The notes under the pieces: model-generated
What the model saw: only the letters and a program-made list of their open reading frames with translations
Database searches by the model: none
What the model was told of the DNA's origin: nothing
Source: JAJDXW01 sp965214795
Lineage (GTDB): Bacteria; Pseudomonadota; Gammaproteobacteria; HK1
Assembly (NCBI GenBank): GCA_965214795.1
Contig: OZ243976.1
Coordinates: forward strand, 4,898,001 to 4,962,000
Direction of reading: 5' to 3'
Length of the DNA stretch: 64,000 nucleotides
In this document: one piece after another, positions 27,778-36,319 of the stretch
Layout of the letters: each line of letters begins with the position of its first letter
Position numbering within the stretch: position 1 is the first letter of the stretch
Program-made: the position numbers and the translations under genes

Positions 27778-28452
27778 TCAGCGCGCCCGGTCGAGCCGTT
27801 CCTCGAGCTCCGCCACCTTGTCGATGAGCGCCCGGACGCCGCCGGTGAAGCGCGCGCGGGCCGGAGGATCCGGAACGACCCTCGCCTCCTCCTCGAGGTA
27901 CTCCGCGAGATCGTCCACGAGGCGGGCCGCCGATTGGCGGGCCCGGAACAGCCGCCCGATCGTGGTGCGGGAGACCGCGTGCGCGACGACCCCTCCGGCC
28001 GCGCGCGCGAGCAGCGCCTCGCAGTCGGGCTCCACCCGGCGGAGGAGCTGCACGAACTCCGCCCGGGCATCGGGGGCACCGTGCACCTCGAGCCTTCCGA
28101 ACGGTTCTTCGGCGAGGGGCTCGCGGCGGATCTCGCCGAAGAACCGGAGGAAGTCGGGCACGCTTCCCGCGAGGACGAGATCGGCGCCGGGCGCAGGGCC
28201 GGCGGTCTCCTCCTCCAGCGCCGCCGGCGCGCTCGCGCGCCCCTCCCCGGAGACCCGGCGCGGGGGCCGGACGCGGAGCGCGCCGTCGCGTACCTCGACC
28301 TCGAGGCAGCGGCCGGACCCCCGCACCACGAGCGCGAGACACCGGCCCTCGCACCCGTGGAGGAGCTCCGGAAGGTCCGGATCGGCGGCCGTGGCGAGGG
28401 CGGAGACCCCGCGACCGATCGCTTCGAACAGCAGATCGACCGGGGCGCTCAC
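27778..28452 (-). CDS. ubiJ: Ubiquinone biosynthesis accessory factor UbiJ (SCP2 domain)
   Basis: A 224-residue protein in the ubiE-ubiJ-ubiB position. The N-terminal part (LLHGCEGRCLALVVRG) forms an SCP2-like lipid-binding fold, and the C-terminal helix (DKVAELEERLDRA) is a short coiled coil, as in UbiJ, which helps assemble the soluble Ubi enzyme complex around a lipid intermediate. The GTG at 28452 overlaps the ubiE stop in a GTGA arrangement. A longer same-frame ORF upstream is a shadow of ubiE and hslU. Confidence 0.82.
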   Translation of the reverse strand: MSAPVDLLFEAIGRGVSALATAADPDLPELLHGCEGRCLALVVRGSGRCLEVEVRDGALRVRPPRRVSGEGRASAPAALEEETAGPAPGADLVLAGSVPDFLRFFGEIRREPLAEEPFGRLEVHGAPDARAEFVQLLRRVEPDCEALLARAAGGVVAHAVSRTTIGRLFRARQSAARLVDDLAEYLEEEARVVPDPPARARFTGGVRALIDKVAELEERLDRAR

Positions 28453-29183
28453 CGGTAGCCTCGATGCACCGCGACCACCCCCGCGCTCAGGTTGAAGTAC
28501 CGGCACCGCCGGAAGCCGGCCGCCCGCATCATCTCGCGCAGGGCATCCTGGTCCGGGTGCATGCGGATCGACTCGACGAGGTAGCGGTAGGCGTCCGCGT
28601 CGCCGGCCACGACCCGGCCGATCCGCGGAAGGACCGAGAACGAATAGCGGTCGTACAGGGGCCGGAGAGCGGGGACGGTGATCCGCGAGAACTCGAGGAC
28701 CACGAAGCGCCCGGACGGGCGCAGGCACTCCCGGACCGACGCGAGAGCCCGCTCGATCCGGGTCACATTGCGAAGCCCGAACCCCATCGTCACGCAGTCG
28801 AAGCTGCCCGGGGCGAAGGGCAGGCTCTCGGCGTCCGCGCAGACGAAGCGCAGCCGCCCCGCGCCCGGGCTGCGGTCGAGGAGCCGGTCCCGGCCAGCCT
28901 CCAGCATGCTCGGGTTCACGTCCGCCACGACCACCTCCCCGGCGCCCCGGGCGAGGGCCAGCCGGGCGAGATCGCCGGTGCCGCCCGCGAGATCGAGGAC
29001 CCGATCGCCCGGCCGGAGCCGGGCCGCGAGGATGCAGAACCGCTTCCAGAGCCGGTGCAGGCCGAACGACATGAGGTCGTTCATGAGGTCGTAGCGGGGC
29101 GCCACCGACGAAAATACCTCGCCGACCCGCGCCGCCTTGTCGCCCTCCGCGACCTCCTCGTAGCCGAAGTGCGTCGTGTTCAT
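28449..29183 (-). CDS. ubiE: Ubiquinone/menaquinone biosynthesis C-methyltransferase UbiE
   Basis: A 244-residue SAM-dependent class I methyltransferase. The N-terminal family motif is VFSSVAPRYDLMNDLMSFG, the SAM loop is VLDLAGGTGDLA, and the second UbiE signature is VTMGFGLRNV. It methylates the demethoxy-quinol ring in ubiquinone (and menaquinone) synthesis. It starts 21 bp after hslU and overlaps ubiJ by 4 bp, so the ubi genes may be cotranscribed with hslVU. Confidence 0.96.
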   Translation of the reverse strand: MNTTHFGYEEVAEGDKAARVGEVFSSVAPRYDLMNDLMSFGLHRLWKRFCILAARLRPGDRVLDLAGGTGDLARLALARGAGEVVVADVNPSMLEAGRDRLLDRSPGAGRLRFVCADAESLPFAPGSFDCVTMGFGLRNVTRIERALASVRECLRPSGRFVVLEFSRITVPALRPLYDRYSFSVLPRIGRVVAGDADAYRYLVESIRMHPDQDALREMMRAAGFRRCRYFNLSAGVVAVHRGYR

Positions 29184-29204
29184 CGGCCGCTCCCGCCGCG
29201 CGGG

Positions 29205-30521
29205 CTACAGGATGTAGCGGGTGAGGTCCTGGTTCTCGAGCAACTCGCCGAGCTCGCGGTCCACGTAGCCGGCGTCGATGACCAGCGGCTCGCCGCCGCG
29301 GTCGGGCGCCTCGAAGGAGATCGACTCCAGGAGCCGCTCCATCACGGTGTGCAGCCGGCGGGCGCCGATGTTCTCGGTCCGCTCGTTCACCCGCCACGCG
29401 ACCTCCGCGATGCGCCCGACCCCGTCCTCGGCGAACTCGATCCGGACGCCCTCCGTCCCCATCAGGGCCGAGTACTGGGCGGTCAGCGACGCATCGGGCT
29501 CGGTCAGGATCCGGACGAAGTCGTCCGTGCGCAGCGCATCGAGCTCCACCCGGATGGGCAGCCGTCCCTGCAGCTCGGGGATGAGATCGGAGGGGCGCGC
29601 GACGTGGAACGCCCCCGACGCGATGAACAGGATGTGATCGGTGCGCACCATGCCGTGGCGGGTGTTCACCGTGCTGCCCTCGACGAGCGGCAGGAGGTCG
29701 CGCTGCACGCCCTCGCGCGAGACGTCCGAGCCCTGGTACTCGCTGCGGCGCGCGACCTTGTCGATCTCGTCGATGAACACGATCGCGTTCTCCTCGGTGT
29801 CGCGGAGGGCCCGGGCCTTGAGCTCCTCGTCGTCGACGAGCTTCGCGGCCTCCTCTTCCGCGAGGAGCCGCATCGCCTCCTTCACCGAGACGGATCGGGT
29901 CCGGGTGCGGCCGGACCCGAGGTTCTGGAACAGCCCCCGGAGCTGGTTCGTCATCTCCTCCATGCCGGGCGGGGCCATGATCTCGACGCCGATCTGCGGC
30001 GTGTTCACGTCGACCTCGACCTCGCGCTCGTCGAGCTTCCCGTCGCGGAGCATCGCGCGGAACTTCTCGCGCGTGTCGGAGCCGGAGCCGGCGGCGGCGG
30101 GCCGCTCGCCAGGGAGCAGGACGTCGAGGACGCGTTCTTCGGCCGCCGCCTCCGCCCGATGCCGCACCTTCTCCGTCGCCCGGCCGCGGGCCATCGAGAT
30201 CGCCACGTCGACGAGGTCGCGGATGATCGACTCCACGTCCCGACCGACGTAGCCCACCTCCGTGAACTTGGTCGCCTCCACCTTGATGAAAGGGGCGCCC
30301 GCGAGGCGCGCGAGCCGGCGGGCGATCTCCGTCTTGCCGACTCCCGTCGGGCCGATCATGAGGATGTTCTTCGGGGTGATCTCGCGGCGGAGCTCTTCGT
30401 CGAGCTGGACCCGCCGCCACCGGTTGCGGAGCGCGATCGCGACCGCCCGCTTCGCCCCGGCCTGCCCGATGATGTGCTTGTCGAGCTCGTGGACGATCTC
30501 GCGCGGCGTCATCTCCGACAT
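29205..30521 (-). CDS. hslU: ATP-dependent protease ATPase subunit HslU
   Basis: A 438-residue AAA+ unfoldase that feeds substrates to HslV. N-terminal MTPREIVHELDKHIIGQ is the HslU signature; Walker A is GPTGVGKT (residues 57-64), Walker B is IVFIDEIDK, and the C-terminal tail LLENQDLTRYIL, which docks into HslV, is complete. The I domain (about 110-240) is present. It starts 3 bp after the hslV stop. Confidence 0.97.
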   Translation of the reverse strand: MSEMTPREIVHELDKHIIGQAGAKRAVAIALRNRWRRVQLDEELRREITPKNILMIGPTGVGKTEIARRLARLAGAPFIKVEATKFTEVGYVGRDVESIIRDLVDVAISMARGRATEKVRHRAEAAAEERVLDVLLPGERPAAAGSGSDTREKFRAMLRDGKLDEREVEVDVNTPQIGVEIMAPPGMEEMTNQLRGLFQNLGSGRTRTRSVSVKEAMRLLAEEEAAKLVDDEELKARALRDTEENAIVFIDEIDKVARRSEYQGSDVSREGVQRDLLPLVEGSTVNTRHGMVRTDHILFIASGAFHVARPSDLIPELQGRLPIRVELDALRTDDFVRILTEPDASLTAQYSALMGTEGVRIEFAEDGVGRIAEVAWRVNERTENIGARRLHTVMERLLESISFEAPDRGGEPLVIDAGYVDRELGELLENQDLTRYIL

Positions 30522-30524
30522 GGC

Positions 30525-31070
30525 TCAGCCACCCGCCTCCGCCGGCCCGAGCTCCTCGAGGGTGCGCTCTTCGTTGGTGTAGATGCAGATCCCGGCCGCG
30601 ACCTCGAGGCTCTTCTCGACGATGGTGCGGGCGTCGAGGCGGCTGTTCTCGTAGAGCACGCGGGCCGCCGCGAGCGCATAGGGGCCGCCGGAGCCGATCG
30701 CGGTCACCGGGTGCTCGGGTTCGACCACGTCGCCGTTGCCGGAGAGCACGAGGGTCACGGAACGGTCCGCGACCACGAGCATCGCCTCGAGCCGGCGCAG
30801 GATCCGGTCGGTCCGCCAGTCCTTGGCAAGCTCCACCGCCGCCCGCGGGAGCTGCCCGGAGTGCTGCTCGAGCTTGCCCTCGAAGCGTTCGAGCAGGGTG
30901 AACGCGTCGGCCGTGCCCCCCGCGAAGCCGGCGAGCACCGTCCCCTGGTGGAGGCGGCGCACCTTCCTCGCGTTCCCCTTGATGATCGTCGTGCCGAGGG
31001 TGACCTGCCCGTCCGCCCCGAACACGACGCGCCCGCCCCGGCGGACCGCGAGGACGGTCGTGCCGATCAT
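30525..31070 (-). CDS. hslV: ATP-dependent protease peptidase subunit HslV
   Basis: A 181-residue Ntn-hydrolase forming the double-hexamer peptidase. Family parts are VVFGADGQVTLGTTI, NARKVRRL, AGFAGGTADAFTLLERFEGKLE and IGSGGPYALAAA. The N-terminal threonine nucleophile is residue 4 (MIG before TTVLAVRRG), so a three-residue leader must be removed; short leaders ending in Gly occur in other proteobacterial HslV proteins. The ATG at 31070 lies 14 bp from the xerC stop. Confidence 0.95.
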   Translation of the reverse strand: MIGTTVLAVRRGGRVVFGADGQVTLGTTIIKGNARKVRRLHQGTVLAGFAGGTADAFTLLERFEGKLEQHSGQLPRAAVELAKDWRTDRILRRLEAMLVVADRSVTLVLSGNGDVVEPEHPVTAIGSGGPYALAAARVLYENSRLDARTIVEKSLEVAAGICIYTNEERTLEELGPAEAGG

Positions 31071-31084
31071 GCCCCCGGAACGGG

Positions 31085-32032
31085 TCACGAGCGCGGGGCG
31101 TCCCCGCCCCGCGCGCGCCGCGCCCGCGGGTGCGCCTCGTCGTACACCGCGGCGAGCCGCTGGAAGTCGAGGTGGGTGTAGATCTGGGTCGTTCCGAGAT
31201 CGGCGTGCCCGAGCAGCTCCTGGACCGCCCGCAGGTCTCCGCTCGATTCGAGGAGGTGGCTCGCGAACGAGTGGCGGAGCATGTGGGGATGAAGATCGAT
31301 CCCGCGGCGGGCCGCGAACCGCCGGACCCGGTCCTGGATCGCTCGCGCTCCGAGCCGCCGGCCCGAGCGGCTGACGAACACCGCCGGGTCGTCGCCGCCC
31401 CGCCGGAGCGCGAGCCAGCGCCCGAGCGCCTCCCGGGCCTTCCGGCCGACGGGGACGATCCGGCGCTTCGACCCCTTGCCGAGCACGCTGACCAGCCCCG
31501 AGGCCAAGTCGAGATCGCCGATCGACAGGCCCTGCACCTCGCCGAGTCGAAGGCCGGAGGAATAGAGGAGCTCGAGCATCGCGAGGTCGCGCACCGCCTC
31601 GTAGCCCCGCGGGGACTCCCCGTCGAGGAGGTCGGCGGTCTCGTCCGGATCGAGGGCCTTCGGAAGGGGCCGGGCGACCTTCGGGGCCCGCACCGAGCGG
31701 GCCGGGTTGCGGTCCGCGAGCCCCTCCCGGATGAGGAAGTCGAAGAAGGTGCGAAGCGCCGACAGCCGCCGCTGGATGGAACGGCCGGACAGCCCGCCGC
31801 GATGGCACCGGGCCGCGAAGGCCTGGACCTCGGCCGCGCCCAGCTCCGTCCAGCCGGACTTTCCGACGGTGGCGAAGTAGCCCGCCGCCGCCGCGAGGTC
31901 GCGCCGATAGGCGCCCTGCGTGTGCACGGAGAGCCGCCGTTCGTACGCGAGATGGTTCGCGAACGCGTCGACCGACTCCATCCAGGCCGGAAGGGACGCC
32001 GCCGCAGGGGAGCTCGAGGTTCGGGGGCTCAT
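31085..32032 (-). CDS. xerC: Tyrosine recombinase XerC
   Basis: A 315-residue site-specific recombinase that resolves chromosome dimers with XerD. The N-terminal SAM-like domain (ANHLAYERRLSVHTQGAYRRDL) is followed by the catalytic domain: first Arg in YSSGLRLGEVQG, Lys in LGKGSKRR, the His-x-x-Arg in HMLRHSFASHLL, His in LLGHADLG, and the nucleophile in TQIYTHLD. The ATG at 32032 has GGAGAG seven bases upstream; the frame extends to 32107 without a better start. First gene of the xerC-hslV-hslU run. Confidence 0.93.
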   Translation of the reverse strand: MSPRTSSSPAAASLPAWMESVDAFANHLAYERRLSVHTQGAYRRDLAAAAGYFATVGKSGWTELGAAEVQAFAARCHRGGLSGRSIQRRLSALRTFFDFLIREGLADRNPARSVRAPKVARPLPKALDPDETADLLDGESPRGYEAVRDLAMLELLYSSGLRLGEVQGLSIGDLDLASGLVSVLGKGSKRRIVPVGRKAREALGRWLALRRGGDDPAVFVSRSGRRLGARAIQDRVRRFAARRGIDLHPHMLRHSFASHLLESSGDLRAVQELLGHADLGTTQIYTHLDFQRLAAVYDEAHPRARRARGGDAPRS

Positions 32033-32129
32033 CGAGGGCTCTCCATCCAGGTTTCGCCCGGCATGGCGCCGGTAAACGGCGGGGCAGGTTATCAGAACCG
32101 CGCGCACCGCGGCGTTCCTCCCCGCCCGT

Positions 32130-32301
32130 CAGGGCCATTTTATCGTCCGGCAAGGCGCGGCGCGGGCATGTTCGGCGGCCCGTTTCGAGATGCACTCCGT
32201 TGCCTGGCCGCCAGGTCGGGCCTCATCGAGTTCCCGTCAACCCCGCGGCAGGCAACCTCGTGTCGGTCCCCGACCCTCGATCACGACGGAAAACGGTCCT
32301 G
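32130..32301 (+). repeat. Dispersed repeat R2, copy 1
   Basis: About 172 bp beginning CAGGGCCATTTTATCGTCCGG and ending ACGACGGAAAACGGTCCTG, so the ends are imperfect inverted repeats. It aligns along most of its length with R2 copies at 56235-56407 (opposite strand), 59167-59339 and 60422-60594. The flanks share CCCGCCCG (32121-32128 and 32303-32310), a possible target duplication, though the sequence is low in complexity. It lies upstream of xerC; 32302-32429 holds nothing recognisable. Confidence 0.75.
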
Positions 32302-32429
32302 GCCCGCCCGCCCCGCTCGCGCGACGGCCGGCGCGGCAAGGCGTGGCGCGGGCGCGGTGGGCCGGATGCGTTCGAGCGGTTCGCGACATCGTGCATCTCT
32401 TCGCCCGCGGTGCCGGAGAACCGCCCGCC

Positions 32430-32693
32430 CTATGTCCGGAACAGCAGACCCCGGAGCGCGAACAGAAAGATGCTGAGGCTCATGAAGAGGTAGGCAACCA
32501 TGTAAAGGACGTGGGATCGGGAGACCGGCTTGCTCTCCCCCGGCCCTTCCGGCTCCGCCTTGCGCGCCCGCCAGCCTCCAAGGCTGAAGAGCCCCCCGGC
32601 GATCGCGAAGATCACCGAGAGCGTATGGATGAGAGGATCCCAGTCCAATGGGCGCGGTGGGTTCGCGAGGGGGGCCCGGCCGACCGCCACCAC
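32430..32693 (-). CDS. Small two-helix membrane protein of unknown function
   Basis: An 87-residue protein with two membrane helices (about 22-42 and 64-84) joined by a charged loop. No family was recognised. It starts 10 bp after the stop of the OB-fold protein gene, which suggests the two are expressed together with the ABC ATPase upstream. Confidence 0.55.
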   Translation of the reverse strand: MVAVGRAPLANPPRPLDWDPLIHTLSVIFAIAGGLFSLGGWRARKAEPEGPGESKPVSRSHVLYMVAYLFMSLSIFLFALRGLLFRT

Positions 32694-32703
32694 CGGCGGG
32701 CGG

Positions 32704-33183
32704 TCAGCAGCAGCCTCCGCCGCCGAGGACCCGGGTGGGCTCGATCCGCGACGACTCGAGAACCGGCTTCCCGCCGGAGAGCGCCATGACCCCTTCCACG
32801 AGCAGCTCGTCGCCCGGCCGGACTCCCGTCATCCCGTCGCGGACCACGACCTCGATGGGCATCTGGGACACGTCCTGAAGCAGGAAACGCGCGCCGGCCG
32901 CAGCCGTGTCGATGACCACGCCGTACACCACCACGCGCCGGCCCTCGTAGCCCTCGGCGTCCGCGAAGATCTCCGCGATGATGGGCCTCTCGGGCGCGGG
33001 ATCGGTCGCGGTCGCCCCGAACCCGGGGGAGCCGAGGCCGGCGACCCCCGCGGCAAGCGCGACAACGGCGACGAAACCGTGCAGCCGGTTCGAAGCCAGG
33101 TCAATCCGCCTCTCGCTTCCGGTACGCGTCCACGATGTCGGACGCGGACCGGACACCGCTCGCAAAGGCGCCGACCGCCTCAT
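32704..33183 (-). CDS. Secreted OB-fold protein of unknown function
   Basis: A product of up to 159 residues with a hydrophobic, signal-like stretch (FVAVVALAAGVAGLG) followed by a small beta domain (GRRVVVYGVVIDTAAAGARF, MPIEVVVRDG, GDELLVEGVMAL) that resembles a nucleic-acid-binding-type OB fold, also found in periplasmic proteins. It ends in Gly-Gly-Cys-Cys. The start is uncertain: an ATG at 33183 and a GTG near 33156 both overlap the ABC ATPase gene; no start codon lies after that gene's stop at 33101 that would keep the hydrophobic stretch. Function unknown. Confidence 0.55.
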   Translation of the reverse strand: MRRSAPLRAVSGPRPTSWTRTGSERRIDLASNRLHGFVAVVALAAGVAGLGSPGFGATATDPAPERPIIAEIFADAEGYEGRRVVVYGVVIDTAAAGARFLLQDVSQMPIEVVVRDGMTGVRPGDELLVEGVMALSGGKPVLESSRIEPTRVLGGGGCC

Positions 33184-33967
33184 CGTACAGGATGGCAAGC
33201 GCCTCGTTCTTGAGCTCGGCATAACGCCTCGTGGTCAGCATGTCCAACCGCCGGGGGCGGCCCAGGTCGATGGAGATCCCGGCCCTCGTCTTCCCCGGGC
33301 TTCGGCTGAGCACGATCAAGTGATCCGCGAACAGGATGGCCTCGTCGATCTCGGAGGTTACGAAGAGAATCGTGCGCTCGCTGCCCTCGAAAAGCCTCAG
33401 CAGGTACTCCTGCATCAGCTCTCTCGTCATCGCATCGAGCCCCCGGAACGGCTCGTCCATCAACAGCACCGCCGGATCGTTGATGAGGGCGCGGGCCAAC
33501 TCCGCGCGCCGCTGCATGCCTCCCGAGAGCTGCATGGGGTACTTGTCGCGGAAATCCGTGAGCCCGACGAGCTCGAGCAGATGTTCGGCCTTCGCGGTGA
33601 TCTCTCGCCGCGGCCAGGTGCGCTGGACCTGAGGGCCGTAGCGCACGTTGTCGATGGTCGTCATCCAGGGAAAGAGCGCGGTCTCCTGAAACACCACGAG
33701 CCGATCCGGCCCCGGGCCGGTAACCAGCCGCCCATCCAGCCGGACCTCCCCGGCGGTTGGCGCTTCGTAACCGGCGATCAGATTGATAAGGGTGGTCTTC
33801 CCGCATCCCGAGGGACCGATGAGTACGGTGAACTTCCCGCTTTCCACCACGAACGAGCAATCCTCGACCGCGACCGCCGTCGAAGACTCGCTCTCGTATC
33901 GCTTGACGACCCCACGGACCTCGACCTCGCCGGGACCGTGCCCTTCGTTCCGTTTGATGCCGCTCAC
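33101..33967 (-). CDS. ABC transporter ATPase, nitrate/sulfonate/bicarbonate type
   Basis: A 288-residue ATPase of the SsuB/TauB/NrtD group. Walker A is GPSGCGKTT (51-59), the Q loop is VVFQETALFPW, the signature is LSGGMQRRAELARAL and Walker B is VLLMDEPFRGLD. The switch-loop histidine normally found in a THD/THE context is Ser here (FVTSEIDEAI). No permease or binding-protein gene adjoins it: upstream lies only a 30-codon fragment and repeat R3. It could work with the permease at 35489-36319 or be a leftover of a second importer. Confidence 0.85.
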   Translation of the reverse strand: MSGIKRNEGHGPGEVEVRGVVKRYESESSTAVAVEDCSFVVESGKFTVLIGPSGCGKTTLINLIAGYEAPTAGEVRLDGRLVTGPGPDRLVVFQETALFPWMTTIDNVRYGPQVQRTWPRREITAKAEHLLELVGLTDFRDKYPMQLSGGMQRRAELARALINDPAVLLMDEPFRGLDAMTRELMQEYLLRLFEGSERTILFVTSEIDEAILFADHLIVLSRSPGKTRAGISIDLGRPRRLDMLTTRRYAELKNEALAILYDEAVGAFASGVRSASDIVDAYRKREAD

Positions 33968-34003
33968 GTCGGTCGCCCCCTCGATCGAGATCCCCGGACT
34001 CTC

Positions 34004-34096
34004 TCACCGGTAGACGTGGATATGAACTACCGCGACGGCCACCGCGAGCGCCAATACGACGAAAGGAAGATACGGGAGCAACCGGTTGACGCGCAT
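34004..34096 (-). pseudogene. C-terminal tail of a membrane protein fused to the R3 end
   Basis: Thirty codons from an ATG inside the R3 inverted end to TGA, encoding one hydrophobic helix (LPFVVLALAVAVAVVHIHVY). It lies 36 bp upstream of the ATPase gene in the same direction, where a permease or other membrane gene would be expected. It looks like the surviving 3' end of a membrane-protein gene cut by the repeat. Confidence 0.45.
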
Positions 34097-34319
34097 ATCT
34101 CACCGGGCTGCGTCGCGAGGGCGCGGAGACGCCCCGAGAGGTGACGGCAGCGGGTCGAACGGACCGAAAGAGCGCGTGCGCGCTGCCGAGGCGTAGCCGA
34201 ACACCAGCTCGACACTGGCGCGTGTGCGCGGTCGGAGCGGCTTGCGGGAACACGGCCCGCCAGCGCGAGCGGATCGGCGTCCGCAACAGGAGGCCGGTGA
34301 GATATGCGCGTCAACCATG
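34083..34319. repeat. Dispersed repeat R3, copy 2, with 23-bp perfect inverted ends
   Basis: A 237-bp element. Its two ends are perfect 23-bp inverted repeats (34083-34105 and 34297-34319; core GAGATATGCGCG). The inside shares GACCGAAAGAGCGCG and the following block with the R3 copy in the ubi operon. There is no transposase, so it is a non-autonomous, MITE-like element. A third occurrence of the end core lies at 37380-37393. Confidence 0.85.
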
Positions 34320-34336
34320 GCACGGACCCGCGGGGG

Positions 34337-35428
34337 TCAGATCCGGAAGGGCAGCGGAAGAAAAAAGCTCACCACGTAGATCGTACCGGCAACGAGGGTC
34401 ACTCCCCCCAGCATGATCTTCAGCAGATGCTCCGGTACGTAACGCTGCGTCTTCGCCGCGCACCAGGACCCGGCGACCCCGCCGGCACCGGCGAGGAGCC
34501 CCCATGCCCACTCCGGCGCGATGAGGACACCGCTCACTTCGGGGAGGATGAGCCCGTAGGTGAGGAGCGCGACCGCCGAGAGCACGATCACATACGGAAT
34601 CGTCGCCGCCACCAGAACGTACATGGGCAACCGGTAGCAGAGCGAGAGTATCGGAACGAGCAGAAATCCGCCTCCGACCCCCAGGGCGGCGGCCACGGTG
34701 CCCACCAGCGCGCCGAGGAGGAACAGCAGGCGAAGGTCCACCGTCCAGGTTTCGCCCCAGAACCCGATGGTGAGCCGCCCACCGGAACGGGCGACCGTCT
34801 CGATGCCGACCCCTGCCGGCAGCCCGGAAGGCGCGAGGCCCGCCGCCTTTCGGGAAGCGGCTTCGCGGGCGAATTTCCGCTCGATGCGGCCGGGCCGCGG
34901 GCAAGCCGAAAAACCTCTCGCCGCGACGGCACAGAGGTGGAATCCGGCGACGGCCAAAGCCAGGCCGACCGCGAGCCGGAACGGCTCCACGTCGGACAGG
35001 AACTCGAGACGAACGAAGGGTCCGACGAGGCCGCCTGCCACCCCCCCGAAACAGACCCACGAGGCGAGACCCGGATGCCACTGCCGGTTGCGCCGAAAGC
35101 CGAGCAGGGCACCGAACGGGTTGACGAGGGTGAGCAACTGAATGGTCGGCGTCACGTGGACATTCGTGAATTGCAGCACGGACATCGTATAGGGAAGGGC
35201 GAAAATCCCCGCCGCCTCGCCGACCACCGCCATCGTGTACCCGGTCCAGAATCCCATCCACACCAGATGCCAGACCGGGACTTTCACCCCGGCGAGCGGG
35301 AACGCCTCGCCGGCCCCCGGCAGGAATCCGTGTTGTGCATATCCCGCCCCGAGGCCGAGGAGCGTCAGGCCGACGACCAGGGGAAGCTGCTCGCGCAGAA
35401 ATTCGCGCGCTGCCGGACGAACCTTCAT
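34337..35428 (-). CDS. Sulfite exporter TauE/SafE family membrane protein
   Basis: A product of about 363 residues with around nine membrane helices in two halves, separated by a hydrophilic stretch (about 165-215). The second half carries GALVGTVAAALGVGGGFLLVP, the Gly-rich repeat of the TauE/SafE family; the first-half counterpart is GYTMAVVGEAAGIFALP. Members export sulfite, sulfoacetate or related anions produced in organosulfur breakdown. ATG at 35428 (MKVRP) or 35437. It stands 52 bp after the permease gene on the same strand. Confidence 0.82.
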   Translation of the reverse strand: MKVRPAAREFLREQLPLVVGLTLLGLGAGYAQHGFLPGAGEAFPLAGVKVPVWHLVWMGFWTGYTMAVVGEAAGIFALPYTMSVLQFTNVHVTPTIQLLTLVNPFGALLGFRRNRQWHPGLASWVCFGGVAGGLVGPFVRLEFLSDVEPFRLAVGLALAVAGFHLCAVAARGFSACPRPGRIERKFAREAASRKAAGLAPSGLPAGVGIETVARSGGRLTIGFWGETWTVDLRLLFLLGALVGTVAAALGVGGGFLLVPILSLCYRLPMYVLVAATIPYVIVLSAVALLTYGLILPEVSGVLIAPEWAWGLLAGAGGVAGSWCAAKTQRYVPEHLLKIMLGGVTLVAGTIYVVSFFLPLPFRI

Positions 35429-35488
35429 GCCGGCCACCCCGGATCGCCTCCCCCTCGGCGCCTCGGCCCCGTACCGCCAACCGCGCGT

Positions 35489-36319
35489 TCAATGCAATCG
35501 GCGCCACGGCGTCGCAAGGCCTCCCAGCGCCCGGATGAGGGCACTCGAGAAGTAACCCGCCAGTCCGATGGACACCATGCATACGATCACATGGGCGATC
35601 GCGTTGATCTGAAACGACTGCCACAGCAGGTAGCCGAGCCCGGTATCGCCCGCGATCATCTCCGACGCCACCACCATCTCCCAGGAAATTCCCATCCCTA
35701 CGGCCATGCCGGTGACGATGGACGGAATGGTCGCAGGCAGAATGATCCGCCAGAACAGATCCCGCGGCGCGGACCCGAGCGAAAGTGCGACCCGCTTGTA
35801 CGCGGGATCGATGTTCGACGCCCCTCCGATCGTGTTCAGGAGCACGATCCAGAAAGCGCCGAGAAACACGATGAAGATGACACTCTGCTCCCGCGTGGGC
35901 CAGAACACGATGGAGATCGGAATCCACGCGACCGGCGGAATCGGCCGGAGGATTTCGGCGATGGGGAACAGGGTGCCGAATGCGCCCCGGCTGATCGCCA
36001 TGGCCAGGCCGAGCGGCACCCCGATGAGCTGCGCGATGACGAAGCCGATGCCGATCCGCTCGAAGCTCTTCACCCAGCCGGTCCAATACTGCTCGGCGAC
36101 GAGCAGATCACCGGCCGCGACCACCACCTCCGACGGCGGGGGCACGTCCCGAAGGCCGGGAATTCCGAGCGCTCCGGCAAACTGCCACAGTCCCGCCAGG
36201 GTTCCCACCGAAACGATTCCGAGCGCGAGGTCGAGCCCCCACCAGCTCTTCAGCCAACGGGTGAACCGATCGCCGAGGGTGAGCTGCCGCGAGGGGCCGG
36301 GGCGGGAGACTTCATTCAT
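35489..36319 (-). CDS. ABC transporter permease, nitrate/sulfonate/taurine type
   Basis: A 276-residue BPD-type permease with six predicted helices. The cytoplasmic EAA loop reads RVALSLGSAPRDLFWRIILPA and contacts the ATPase; SWEMVVASEMIAGDTGLGYLLW is typical of the SsuC/TauC/NrtB group. Its ATG overlaps the ATPase stop upstream by 4 bp, so the two make a pair. No periplasmic binding protein is encoded in the window, so the substrate cannot be inferred beyond the family (nitrate, sulfonates, bicarbonate, thiamin-precursor-like compounds). Confidence 0.88.
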   Translation of the reverse strand: MNEVSRPGPSRQLTLGDRFTRWLKSWWGLDLALGIVSVGTLAGLWQFAGALGIPGLRDVPPPSEVVVAAGDLLVAEQYWTGWVKSFERIGIGFVIAQLIGVPLGLAMAISRGAFGTLFPIAEILRPIPPVAWIPISIVFWPTREQSVIFIVFLGAFWIVLLNTIGGASNIDPAYKRVALSLGSAPRDLFWRIILPATIPSIVTGMAVGMGISWEMVVASEMIAGDTGLGYLLWQSFQINAIAHVIVCMVSIGLAGYFSSALIRALGGLATPWRRLH

